NCBI GenBank assembly: GCA_046541715.1
Contig: JBKHCS010000047.1
Span: 1-21,939 of the forward strand
DNA: 21,939 nt
DNA from: CAYPUT01 sp046541715
GTDB taxonomy: Bacteria > Spirochaetota > Spirochaetia > DSM-27196 > PWMO01
Direction: 5' to 3'
Shown: positions 1-6,820 of the stretch, piece by piece
How positions within the stretch are numbered: position 1 is the stretch's first letter
Layout of the letters: each line of letters opens with the position of its first letter
Program-made: the position numbers and the translations under genes
The notes under the pieces: model-generated
What the model was told of the DNA's origin: nothing
The model's input: the letters and a program-made list of their open reading frames with translations, nothing else
Databases searched by the model: none

Positions 1-95
1 ATTGCCCCGCAAGCTTTTAGGAAGGATTGATCAACACGCTTGTTGATACTTCCGACAAGATCGACGGCCTGCTTCGCGTTGCCCTTCCGGTCTGA
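1..95 (+). other. Unresolved 3' edge of an upstream gene
   Basis: None of the three plus frames is open throughout. Frame 1 reads a nine-residue tail ending in TGA at 28-30. Frame 2 reads to a TGA at 44-46. Frame 3 has a TAG at 18-20, then an open stretch to TGA at 93-95 whose translation (ending DGLLRVALPV) looks protein-like. One of these is probably the end of a gene lying mostly to the left. A one-base sequence error near 20-27 could join frames 2 and 3. No function can be assigned. Confidence 0.2.
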
Positions 96-96
96 T

Positions 97-116
97 CCGC
101 CGGCGTCGCCCGGCGG
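97..116. terminator. GC-rich hairpin 3' of the RNase D-like gene
   Basis: A perfect 7-bp inverted repeat, CCGCCGG and CCGGCGG, flanks a 6-base loop. It sits just beyond the stop codon of the minus-strand exonuclease gene, and also after the putative end of an upstream plus-strand gene. Neither side has a U-run, so intrinsic termination would be weak. The position is the main argument. Confidence 0.35.
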
Positions 117-118
117 CG

Positions 119-973
119 TCAGCTACTCTTCCCGCCCATCTCCCGCTTTATCGCCTCGAGAACAGCCGCCGGAACCCGCCTGTTTCCCCGGACATCCCCA
201 ATAGACATCGCTCCGGTGACCACCGCGAAGAGGTCGTTGTTCGCCACCACCGTGTTGGGCGGGAGGTCGAGTTCCCGGGCGTAGCGCTCCCGGATATCGA
301 AGATCCGTTCGAACTCCGTTCTTTGGGCGCTGCTCAGGCGTTTGAACCTTCCGGAGCGTAGCACTCCGGCCTTCCGGTCGACATCCGGAAGTTGGTCCTG
401 TCGCTTTAAGTTCTCCAGAATATAGAGGTCGATCTTGCCCTCCCCCGAGAGTCGCCTGAGAAGCGCGTCTTTCAGGTCAAAGAGATGCCGGACGTCCTGA
501 AGGGCGTAGTCGATAGCGCCGGGGTCGATGGGACGCCGGGTCCAATTGTACTGCTGAAAGCGTTTCTTGCTGCCGGATTCCTGGATTCCGAGGGCGCTCT
601 CGAGAACCGACTTGAGATCTTGCTTCGGAAACTCGAGGAGCTCTACAGCCGGCTTCAGATCCAGGATCGAGTTCATGACGATCCCATGGGTCTTCGCCAT
701 GAGCACCCGGTCGCTCGCCGAATCGTAGGTAATCTTTAACAGGTCCCGGTCTTCGAGAAGCCGCTTGAGAAGGTCTCCTGAGACCGCGAGAGGATCCACG
801 ACCGCTTCCTCGGAACCGTCGAAGAGCTGCAGGAGGCAGAAGCGCTCCCCGTAGACATGGAGGTTGAACTCCCCCTCTATATCCAGGGCGATCGATCGGA
901 CGCCCCGCTCTTTGAGTCTCTCGAGGTACCGTTGGAACTCGCTGTTGTCGCGTATGTAGGTGTAGCTGCTCAT
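119..973 (-). CDS. RNase D-like 3'-5' exonuclease with HRDC-type C-terminus
   Basis: Predicted cytoplasmic 3'-5' exoribonuclease of the DEDD superfamily, 284 aa; RNase D proteins are usually longer (about 370-390 aa). The N-terminal half carries the nuclease motifs: DIEGE near residue 31 (first Asp and Glu metal ligands), ITYDSASD near residues 81-88 (second motif, with Tyr-Asp where RNase D often has His-Asp), and YALQDVRHL near residue 157 (the Y-x3-D fourth motif). Residues 195-280 resemble a single HRDC domain, with the RERYARELDLPPNTVVANNDL pattern split over two helices. In RNase D this domain helps bind structured RNA. The ATG start has only a weak upstream purine stretch. The gene is divergent from the neighbouring oxidoreductase and looks like a chromosomal housekeeping gene bordering the catabolic island. 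RNase D versus a related DEDD exonuclease cannot be settled from sequence alone. Confidence 0.85.
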   Translation of the reverse strand: MSSYTYIRDNSEFQRYLERLKERGVRSIALDIEGEFNLHVYGERFCLLQLFDGSEEAVVDPLAVSGDLLKRLLEDRDLLKITYDSASDRVLMAKTHGIVMNSILDLKPAVELLEFPKQDLKSVLESALGIQESGSKKRFQQYNWTRRPIDPGAIDYALQDVRHLFDLKDALLRRLSGEGKIDLYILENLKRQDQLPDVDRKAGVLRSGRFKRLSSAQRTEFERIFDIRERYARELDLPPNTVVANNDLFAVVTGAMSIGDVRGNRRVPAAVLEAIKREMGGKSS

Positions 974-1034
974 AACGTGTGTTCACCATACCAGCATCGC
1001 CGGCCTTCCGGTAGGTCCGGGGGCCGGAGTAGGG

Positions 1035-1063
1035 GTTCCCCCGGGGGCACCTGTTCCCCCGGG
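1035..1063 (+). repeat. Two direct repeats GTTCCCCCGGG in a divergent promoter region
   Basis: GTTCCCCCGGG occurs at 1035-1045 and again at 1053-1063, an 18-base period, immediately upstream of the TATAAT box of the Gfo/Idh gene. Each copy contains the palindrome CCCCCGGGGG or part of it. This could be a tandem operator or simply a GC-rich structured leader. No known site was recognised. Confidence 0.4.
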
Positions 1064-1071
1064 AGGACGGT

Positions 1072-1080
1072 TGCTATAAT
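1072..1080 (+). promoter_or_regulatory. Extended -10 promoter of the first Gfo/Idh gene
   Basis: TGCTATAAT is a perfect extended -10 element (TG-N-TATAAT). It lies 23 bases before the ATG at 1104, so the leader would be only about 17 bases and consists largely of the GGAGGG ribosome site. No good -35 box is visible at the expected distance, as is common for extended -10 promoters. Confidence 0.55.
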
Positions 1081-1103
1081 AGGGACCTCAACGGAGGGCA
1101 TTA

Positions 1104-2066
1104 ATGCAGACACTCGGTTTCGGACTCATAGGCTGCGGCGACATATCTCAAAAAAGGGTCGCCCCGGCCTTGAGAGACTTGGACAACTGCGAGCTTATCG
1201 CCGTGACTCGGGCGAAGGCGGAATTGGCCGAGGAGTCCGCCCGGGAATTCGGCGCCCGTAGGTGGTACAAGACGGTCCCGGAGCTTCTCGAAGATGCCGA
1301 AGTCGAGGCGGTGTACATAGCCACCCCCCACAACCAGCACGCCGAACAGGCAATCGCCTCCGCCGAAGCGGGGAAACATGTTCTCTGTGAGAAACCGCTG
1401 GCGCTAAACGCCCCGGACGGCCGCCGAATCATCGACGCCTGCACCAAGAACGGGGTGAAACTCGGAGTCGCATACTATCGTCATCATTACCCCGTAATCG
1501 GTCGCGTCAAGGAAATCGTCAAGTCCGGCGAAATCGGGAAGGTGACGATGGTCCAGATAAACGCCTTCGAGAGCCACCAGTTTCCCCCGGGGCATCCGAA
1601 ATACTGGACGGCCGTCAAAGAGTTCGCCGGAGGCGGCCCGATGATGAACTTCGGGTGCCACCGCATCGAGGTAATCGTCGACATTCTGGGTCCGGTTACC
1701 GCGGTGGCGTCACAATTGACCAACCCGCTCTATCAAAGGGACGTGGAAGACAATGCAGCCGCGCTCCTTAGGTTCGAGGACGGTGCAATCGGGGTCCTGA
1801 GCATCAGCAAGGCGGTCCGAGAACCGGCCGACACGCTGGATGTTTACGGCAGTAAGGGTTCGGTGCACGTTCCCGTACTGAACAAAGGCGCCCTCCGCGT
1901 TTGGACCGCCGACGGGGAACGCAACGAAGACCATCCACCCCACCGGAACTTTCATCAGCCGTTAATAGACGATTTCGCCCGAGCCGTAGTGGAAGATAGA
2001 GAGCCGGACGTCAACGGCGAGGTCGCCCTCCGGGTTCAAGAGATCCTCGACCAAGTATACGGATAG
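1104..2066 (+). CDS. Gfo/Idh/MocA family NAD(P)-dependent oxidoreductase
   Basis: Predicted cytoplasmic sugar, inositol or sugar-acid dehydrogenase of 320 aa, a normal length for the family. The N-terminal Rossmann fold starts at residue 5 with GLIGCG (dinucleotide loop) and is followed by the ATPHNQH segment near residue 73. The catalytic-lysine motif CEKP is at 95-98. The C-terminal sheet domain (about 125-310) has GGGPMMNFGCHRIE near 177-189: the family His is present (H186), but the usual Asp four residues before it is Asn (N182). The ATG is preceded by GGAGGG at 1093-1098 with good spacing and an extended -10 promoter. It stands alone as a transcript, converging on the cupin gene. Exact substrate and stereochemistry are unknown. 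A second, dissimilar Gfo/Idh member lies at 6817-7899, so two distinct oxidation steps or substrates are likely. Confidence 0.9.
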   Translation: MQTLGFGLIGCGDISQKRVAPALRDLDNCELIAVTRAKAELAEESAREFGARRWYKTVPELLEDAEVEAVYIATPHNQHAEQAIASAEAGKHVLCEKPLALNAPDGRRIIDACTKNGVKLGVAYYRHHYPVIGRVKEIVKSGEIGKVTMVQINAFESHQFPPGHPKYWTAVKEFAGGGPMMNFGCHRIEVIVDILGPVTAVASQLTNPLYQRDVEDNAAALLRFEDGAIGVLSISKAVREPADTLDVYGSKGSVHVPVLNKGALRVWTADGERNEDHPPHRNFHQPLIDDFARAVVEDREPDVNGEVALRVQEILDQVYG

Positions 2067-2078
2067 AGTCGGATAGAA

Positions 2079-2097
2079 GCCGGGACAAAACCCCGGC
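2079..2097. terminator. Hairpin between convergent Gfo/Idh and cupin genes
   Basis: GCCGGG and CCCGGC form a 6-bp stem with a 7-base loop (ACAAAAC) in the 58-base gap between two convergent genes. No U-run follows on either strand. Position suggests a bidirectional terminator, but strength is doubtful. Confidence 0.4.
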
Positions 2098-2124
2098 CTC
2101 CCCGGGGTCGCCCGGTGAGCTATC

Positions 2125-2460
2125 CTACTCCGAAGCGGCGTGGGTCCAGACGATCTTGACCGGTGGACTGTCGGGTGCTCTCCGGACGGAGTGAAGGGCT
2201 TCTTTCGGGGCGAGAAAGGCGGTTCCCGGCCGGATGCTGAACTCTTCGTCCCCAACAGTTGCGTCCCCCCACCCTTCTACAACGTAGAAGCCTTCCTGGA
2301 AGGGGTGCTTTCCAGGAGGTCCGTACTCCGTGGATTCGTAAAACGAAACGCCGATCGCATATTCGTTGACGGCTCCGTGCCTATCGTCGATAAGCTTTAC
2401 GCTCGAGTGTCCCGCCCCTTGCTTGCGCTCGAGATCTTCTTCGTGGACGTACAGACTCAT
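2125..2460 (-). CDS. Small single-domain cupin protein
   Basis: A 111-residue protein that is essentially one cupin beta-barrel. Motif 1 is recognisable around PGKHPFQEGFYVVEGWG (residues 50-66), motif 2 around IRPGTAFLAPKEALHSV (76-92). Probable metal ligands are the His and Glu of motif 1 and the His of motif 2; motif 1 lacks the canonical H-x-H pair, so metal binding may be altered. I place the start at 2460 because AGGAGCG sits five bases upstream of that ATG; a longer reading frame from 2508 lacks a ribosome site. Single-domain cupins beside sugar oxidoreductases are often isomerases, epimerases or small sensor proteins, and this one could be any of these. It is transcribed away from the isomerase-sulfatase pair, sharing a 233-bp divergent region. 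Confidence 0.75.
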   Translation of the reverse strand: MSLYVHEEDLERKQGAGHSSVKLIDDRHGAVNEYAIGVSFYESTEYGPPGKHPFQEGFYVVEGWGDATVGDEEFSIRPGTAFLAPKEALHSVRRAPDSPPVKIVWTHAASE

Positions 2461-2507
2461 GTTTCGCTCCTGTGTTACCGTGGCTACGTGTATTTCGGAA
2501 TCGATCA

Positions 2508-2513
2508 ATTATA
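2508..2513 (-). promoter_or_regulatory. Possible -10 box for the cupin gene
   Basis: Read on the minus strand this is a perfect TATAAT, about 50 bases upstream of the cupin ATG. The hexamer 17 bases further upstream (TGCGCA) is a poor -35 match, so the promoter call rests on the -10 alone. Confidence 0.35.
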
Positions 2514-2574
2514 CGCCCGGCACCGGGGGTTGCGCATCCCGAAACAGGATGTTTGTTGCGCTTTTCTGGTGATG

Positions 2575-2603
2575 TTGTGTCGTAATCGATGGAATAGTAT
2601 ACT
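2575..2603 (+). promoter_or_regulatory. Probable promoter of the isomerase-sulfatase operon
   Basis: TTGTGT (2575-2580), a 17-base spacer, then TATACT (2598-2603). The -10 is 5/6 and the -35 is 3/6, at optimal spacing. The start would fall near 2610, leaving a leader of about 85 bases that contains the inverted repeat at 2643-2664. Confidence 0.45.
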
Positions 2604-2642
2604 TTTAGTAGCTGTATAAGCCATTTATAGATCCAATAATCG

Positions 2643-2664
2643 GGTTAAAGGCTCAGAATTAACC
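2643..2664. promoter_or_regulatory. Inverted repeat GGTTAA-N10-TTAACC, candidate operator
   Basis: Perfect 6-bp arms separated by 10 bases, one helical turn. It lies in the leader between the probable promoter and the ribosome site of the isomerase gene. This is the geometry of a dimeric repressor roadblock site, but it could also form a weak RNA hairpin. No regulator family was recognised from it. Confidence 0.4.
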
Positions 2665-2693
2665 TTTCCGAAGTAACAAAGGAGACCAATGAG

Positions 2694-3158
2694 ATGACAA
2701 TAGGTATTAGCGCCGACACGCAACAGCACCTTCCGGAGCTGGTAAAGGACTATCTCGTCGACCACGAGCACAAGGTCTTAAGCTTCGCCGCTCTTGCGCA
2801 AGCGGATTCCGACTGGGACTACATCGACGCCGCCTCCGCTCTGGCCGAGGCCGTATCTTCCGGCAAATGTGAGCAGGGTATACTATTCTGCAACACGGGA
2901 ACCGGCGTTTCCATCATCGCAAACAAGGTTCCCGGTGTTCGAGCGACCTTGTGCGTCGACGAGTTTTCGGCAGAAATTGCCCGAATCGCGAACGATGCTA
3001 ACGTATTGATTCTCTCGATGCGACTTACCGGCGATATGTTGGCCCGGCAGATCCTGGACAGATGGTTTGCGACGGACCCTGCGACGGCAAACGAGCGCCG
3101 CCTCAACTTGCACAAAAAGACCCACGAGTTTGATGAACGGTACCGCAAGCCCCGTTAG
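2694..3158 (+). CDS. RpiB/LacA/LacB-family sugar-phosphate isomerase
   Basis: 154-aa cytoplasmic isomerase of the RpiB/LacAB fold, which interconverts aldose and ketose phosphates. The diagnostic stretch CNTGTGVSIIANKVPGVRA (66-84) contains the active-site Cys (C66) and the phosphate and anion loop. Asp8 is kept (SADTQ), but the next residue, His in E. coli RpiB, is Thr. The ring-opening His of E. coli RpiB (in the SRQHND segment) is Ala here (RIANDAN, near 97-103). These changes argue against plain ribose-5-phosphate isomerase and for another sugar phosphate, as in the LacA/LacB branch. The ATG at 2694 has GGAG nine bases upstream. It is followed after 16 bases by the sulfatase gene, so the two are probably one operon acting on one sugar. 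Confidence 0.85.
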   Translation: MTIGISADTQQHLPELVKDYLVDHEHKVLSFAALAQADSDWDYIDAASALAEAVSSGKCEQGILFCNTGTGVSIIANKVPGVRATLCVDEFSAEIARIANDANVLILSMRLTGDMLARQILDRWFATDPATANERRLNLHKKTHEFDERYRKPR

Positions 3159-3174
3159 GTCCAGAGGAGCGACG

Positions 3175-4626
3175 ATGAGCAAGCCACGAAACATTCTCTT
3201 TATCACGACCGACCAGCAGAGGCGGGACACCCTCCCGGCCTACGGCGTGGAATGGATGCAGACACCGAATCTCGACCGGCTGACCCGAGAGGGGATGACC
3301 TTCGACAACTGCACGGCGATGTCCCCAGTCTGCCAGCCTGCCCGTGGCGCGTTCATCATGGGGCAATACCCCCACGTTACCGGCGTGGGCGATAATTTCC
3401 GTTGGATTCGTCCCGAGTCACCGACGATTGCCCGGCTCTTCAACGAGGCAGGGTGGTACACGGCGGCAATAGGAAAGATGCATTTCCACCCTTGGGACAA
3501 CCCGGAAGGTTTTCAGTACCGCGTTATCGCCGAAGATAAACGCCACATCTTTCTTAGAGACGACTGGACCAAAGCCCTGGAAAAGGCCGGATACACCCGG
3601 GACCATCCGGCGACCGTACCAGGATACCGGAAGGATCTCGGAGCGATTATCAGTCCCTATCCCGAGCACTTGCACATCGATTCGTTTATCGGCACCGAAG
3701 GGGTCCGATGGATCGAGGACCACGCTGAGACACCTTTTTTCGCATGGATTTCCTTTAACAGCCCCCACGATCCCTACGATCCACCAGAGCGGCTGGCGGA
3801 GCTCTACAAGAACGCTCCGATTCCCGAGGCCGTGGGCTCCTCCGCCGAATGGAAGAGCAAACCGAAGTTTCAACACGAAGTCGTCGAGTTCTACAATTCG
3901 AACCCCCTCTTCCTAACCAACTATTACGACATGACCCCCGCTCAAATCCGGAAGATGCGGGAGTACTACTTCGCAACGGTAACCCTGATCGACGAACAGG
4001 TTGGGAGAATTCTCGAGGCCCTTGAGCGAACGAATCAATTGGAGAACACGTTAATCGTCTACTCCTCGGACCACGGAGACAATCTGGGGGACCACGGGCT
4101 ACCGTTCAAATCCAACTACTACGAAGGGGCCCTTCGCGTCCCGCTAATAGTCCGTGGCCCGGGCGTACGAGCAGGCAAAAGAAACGGCTCGATGGTAAAC
4201 TGGGTCGATCTCCACGCGACATTCTTGACCGTCGCAGGGGTCCCGGTGCCGGACCATGTCCAGGGGACCGATATTTCGGCCACCTTCGAAAGTCCGGACC
4301 TTGTCTTGAAGGACGTCGCATTCTCCGAGCTCGAGGGGTCCGCGATGGTGCGGACGAACCGTTACAAACTGGTAATGTGCGACGACGGCAGCGGTGAGCT
4401 CTACGATCTAACGGAGGTCCCCCTGGAGGTCAACAACCATTTCGGCGAGAAGTCGTTTCGGGATGTGCAGGCTAATCTGACGAACATGTTGACGCGGCAC
4501 CTTCTCGCCCACAGCAACGTAAGACGTTTCGGCGGGGGCAAACACGAGTCTGATCCCGAGCGCTTGAAGGCCTTCCGTGAGATTGAAGAAAAAGTAAAAG
4601 ACGGAGCGTTCGTCGGACTCGATTAA
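3175..4626 (+). CDS. Sulfatase (formylglycine type), predicted cytoplasmic
   Basis: 483-aa member of the alkaline-phosphatase-fold sulfatases, hydrolysing sulfate esters. The start at 3175 is chosen for the GAGGAG site just upstream; an open extension back to 3067 overlaps the isomerase gene and is not credible. The N-terminal metal site begins FITTDQQ (Asp13 and Gln14). The activation motif is C53-Q-P-A-R57, where Cys becomes formylglycine. The second metal and base segment is SSDHGDNLGDHG (Asp299, His300), followed by Lys312. There is no signal peptide or lipobox: the protein begins MSKPRNILF and goes straight into the first strand. It therefore probably acts on an imported sulfated sugar. 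It needs a formylglycine-generating or anSME maturase, which is not encoded here. Substrate class cannot be assigned. Convergent with the MDR gene, with only 8 bases between. Confidence 0.92.
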   Translation: MSKPRNILFITTDQQRRDTLPAYGVEWMQTPNLDRLTREGMTFDNCTAMSPVCQPARGAFIMGQYPHVTGVGDNFRWIRPESPTIARLFNEAGWYTAAIGKMHFHPWDNPEGFQYRVIAEDKRHIFLRDDWTKALEKAGYTRDHPATVPGYRKDLGAIISPYPEHLHIDSFIGTEGVRWIEDHAETPFFAWISFNSPHDPYDPPERLAELYKNAPIPEAVGSSAEWKSKPKFQHEVVEFYNSNPLFLTNYYDMTPAQIRKMREYYFATVTLIDEQVGRILEALERTNQLENTLIVYSSDHGDNLGDHGLPFKSNYYEGALRVPLIVRGPGVRAGKRNGSMVNWVDLHATFLTVAGVPVPDHVQGTDISATFESPDLVLKDVAFSELEGSAMVRTNRYKLVMCDDGSGELYDLTEVPLEVNNHFGEKSFRDVQANLTNMLTRHLLAHSNVRRFGGGKHESDPERLKAFREIEEKVKDGAFVGLD

Positions 4627-4634
4627 TTCGGTCT

Positions 4635-5603
4635 CTATTCTCGCCAGTCGATAACAACTCCGAGAATCTCTTCCGCCCAATTCGCAAGCTGACCGTAAAC
4701 TGCCGGGGCCTCCGACGGTGAGATTCGGTTACTCACAAGCTCCTTTACCCGGATTCGCCCGCCTTCTATCATGCGAAGGACGACCAAGGTATCGTCCCTC
4801 AGAGTCCAGTAGCCGGGGGAGGAGTCTTCCGGTGGTCTGACATGATTGTGGGCGCCGATAATGGCAAGACCCTTCTTATGCACGTCCTGGTAGAAGTCGA
4901 CCGCCTCCGTAAGTCCGCGAGTTGACGCAAGAAGAACAACACGGCCGCGGTAGCCGGCAGCACGAATGGCGCTGTTGACCCCTTCCGGGGTACCGGTGCA
5001 GTCGAACACCACGTCGGACAGATTCTCCGGCGCCCCACCGGCCGAAGGATCCAACACGACATCCGCCCCAAGGGTGGCGGCGAGCTCTCGTCGCGCTCGG
5101 GAGAAATCCGTGCCGATAACCGGCATCGCTCCGGCAGCCCTGGCGATCTGAACCGTGAGTATTCCAACCAGACCGAGCCCGAGAACGGCGGCTGACTCGC
5201 CGAGCTCGATCGCAGACTTGCGCACCCCCTGAAGCCCGATGCAGCAGAGCCGGGAGAATACCGCCGCTTCGACTTCGATGGTTTCAGACAGGGGGAAGAC
5301 TCGCTTGACCGACAGGGTTGAATGAGTGCCGTGGCCACCGTCGCAGAGAACTCGATCCCCGACTTCGAGCCCTTCCACCCCGGGGCCGACTTCGGCAACC
5401 CGGCCGACGGCGCTATACCCTGGGTACATGGGAAAAGTATTCGGCGTTCCCGGCATACCGAGCAACCATGCGCGCTCGGTACCCGGACTGATGAGCGAGA
5501 CGGCCGTGCGAACGACTATTTCCCCCGGTTCCGGTGGCCTCACCGTAAAAGTTTCCAGCTCTACTTCCTTGGCCCGGGGCCAGACAATCCGAGTACCGTC
5601 CAT
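4635..5603 (-). CDS. MDR-superfamily dehydrogenase lacking zinc ligands
   Basis: 322-aa medium-chain dehydrogenase/reductase. A GroES-like N-terminal domain (about 1-115) contains SLISPGTE in place of the catalytic-zinc Cys region, and PGYSAVGRV in place of the GHE zinc ligand segment. The structural-zinc Cys cluster is absent. The Rossmann domain shows LGLGLVG near residue 141 and a nucleotide-specificity Asp in IGTDFSR. The C-terminal part returns to the GroES fold. A zinc-independent redox or isomerisation reaction on a sugar or sugar acid is likely. The ATG at 5603 has GGAGGTG six bases upstream; a GTG three codons earlier lies inside that ribosome site. It is the last gene of the three-gene minus-strand operon, 53 bases after the enolase-superfamily gene. 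MDR proteins of this SPGTE type often accompany Gfo/Idh enzymes, as here. Confidence 0.85.
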   Translation of the reverse strand: MDGTRIVWPRAKEVELETFTVRPPEPGEIVVRTAVSLISPGTERAWLLGMPGTPNTFPMYPGYSAVGRVAEVGPGVEGLEVGDRVLCDGGHGTHSTLSVKRVFPLSETIEVEAAVFSRLCCIGLQGVRKSAIELGESAAVLGLGLVGILTVQIARAAGAMPVIGTDFSRARRELAATLGADVVLDPSAGGAPENLSDVVFDCTGTPEGVNSAIRAAGYRGRVVLLASTRGLTEAVDFYQDVHKKGLAIIGAHNHVRPPEDSSPGYWTLRDDTLVVLRMIEGGRIRVKELVSNRISPSEAPAVYGQLANWAEEILGVVIDWRE

Positions 5604-5656
5604 GCTATTCACCTCCGTCTCTTCGTCTCCATGCGCTAATCACTCCTGAGGGCGCC

Positions 5657-6820
5657 CTAAGGGAGCACCACGGTTCGGACCGTCGCCTCTTCGAGTCGCT
5701 CGTCGTCAACCTCCACCCCTAATCCCGGCTTATCCGGGAAATAGATCTTGCCATCCTCCGTCGGAAACTCTTCCTTTACCACGGCGTTACACACGTAGTT
5801 GGCCGCGGTAATCTGTTCGCAGGGGCAGTTCCCCGGCAGCACTCCCGAGAGTATCTCGCATGCGGCGTTTCCAATCCCGAGATAGATCGTCGACCCGATC
5901 AAGCACTCGATGCCGCCGACCGCGGCAAGATTTGCCAAACGAAGGGCACCGTTGAACCCGGATGTCCAGTTGGCGTGGATGTTGATCTGCTGGCAACACC
6001 GGGCGTTGACGATATCGAGAACGTCGCCGAGGGTTCTTGCACTCTGGTCCAGCATCAACCGAACCGGAGTACATTCTTGGATCGAGCGATAGGTCTCAAG
6101 GTTCCCGCGAACAGGATCTTCGCAGACCTCGAGCCCCACCCGGTGCAGGTCGTTTAGGTACTCGATTACCTCGGACGGCGTCATTTCGAGTCCGTAATTC
6201 GGATCGATGTAGATGGAGACGCCCGGGTCCGTGGTCTCGCGAATCCGGGATATTACCTCTCTGTCGTGGTCGAGAATACCCGACGGCTTGAGCTTGAAGA
6301 ACCGGTAGCCATACTCGGCAAAGCGTGAGCGAGCCTGTTCTACCATCTCTTCCACCGACGCGGTGTAGATAACCGGCATTCCCCAGACATACTTTTTTCG
6401 GAGGCCGCCGAGCATCGTGTACGCCGGCAGATTGTAGATTTTCCCCACCAGATCGTAGAGGGCGAATTCCAGGGCGTCTACCAACCCACTTCCGTCGTAG
6501 CCTTCCCAGGCCGCGGGAACCAGCGTCCGGAGACTTCGAGCGTCTTGGCCGATAAGCCGATCGCAGGCCTCGACGAGGAGGATCCACTCGTCGAGATTGG
6601 ACCAACCGTGGAAGTCGGTCTTTGCGTTAAGGGATGTCGGATAGAACTCGCCGAATCCGGAGACTTGTCCGTTCGATAGCTCGAGAATAACGAGCTCCCG
6701 GTCCGGCAGCTGCCCTCCGGAGGTAAAGCGCCCCCGGTACTTGATATCCGGTTTGCAAACCCGGATCACGATCGACGTAATCCTGCTCGAGGTAGGTATA
6801 GAACCGCGACGGACCATCAT
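5657..6820 (-). CDS. Enolase-superfamily enzyme (MLE/MR-like), possible sugar-acid dehydratase or racemase
   Basis: 387 aa, a typical size. N-terminal capping domain to about residue 135, then a TIM barrel. Superfamily catalytic elements are visible: the K-x-K pair in FFKLKPSG (K176, K178), metal ligands D206 (IYIDPNYG), E234 (VCEDPV) and D258 (LMLDQS). On the seventh strand, where muconate-lactonizing and dipeptide-epimerase members have Lys (as in FSLKL), this protein has His (NIHAN, H282). The residue after the third ligand is Gln rather than the usual Glu. This mixture fits neither classical MLE nor classical mandelate racemase. All members abstract a proton alpha to a carboxylate, so the substrate should be an acid. 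The start ATG overlaps the upstream gene's stop (ATGA), indicating translational coupling; the first of two consecutive ATGs is used here. Confidence 0.88.
   Translation of the reverse strand: MMVRRGSIPTSSRITSIVIRVCKPDIKYRGRFTSGGQLPDRELVILELSNGQVSGFGEFYPTSLNAKTDFHGWSNLDEWILLVEACDRLIGQDARSLRTLVPAAWEGYDGSGLVDALEFALYDLVGKIYNLPAYTMLGGLRKKYVWGMPVIYTASVEEMVEQARSRFAEYGYRFFKLKPSGILDHDREVISRIRETTDPGVSIYIDPNYGLEMTPSEVIEYLNDLHRVGLEVCEDPVRGNLETYRSIQECTPVRLMLDQSARTLGDVLDIVNARCCQQINIHANWTSGFNGALRLANLAAVGGIECLIGSTIYLGIGNAACEILSGVLPGNCPCEQITAANYVCNAVVKEEFPTEDGKIYFPDKPGLGVEVDDERLEEATVRTVVLP

Noticed and set aside
2689..2697. Minimal ORF ATG-AGA-TGA overlapping the isomerase start
   Set aside because: It has a plausible ribosome distance but is only two codons long; chance is sufficient given the ATGAGATGA sequence, and no attenuation logic is visible.
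3067..3174. N-terminal extension of the sulfatase
   Set aside because: It overlaps the isomerase gene and lacks a ribosome site; the ATG at 3175 has GAGGAG and begins at the family's first strand.
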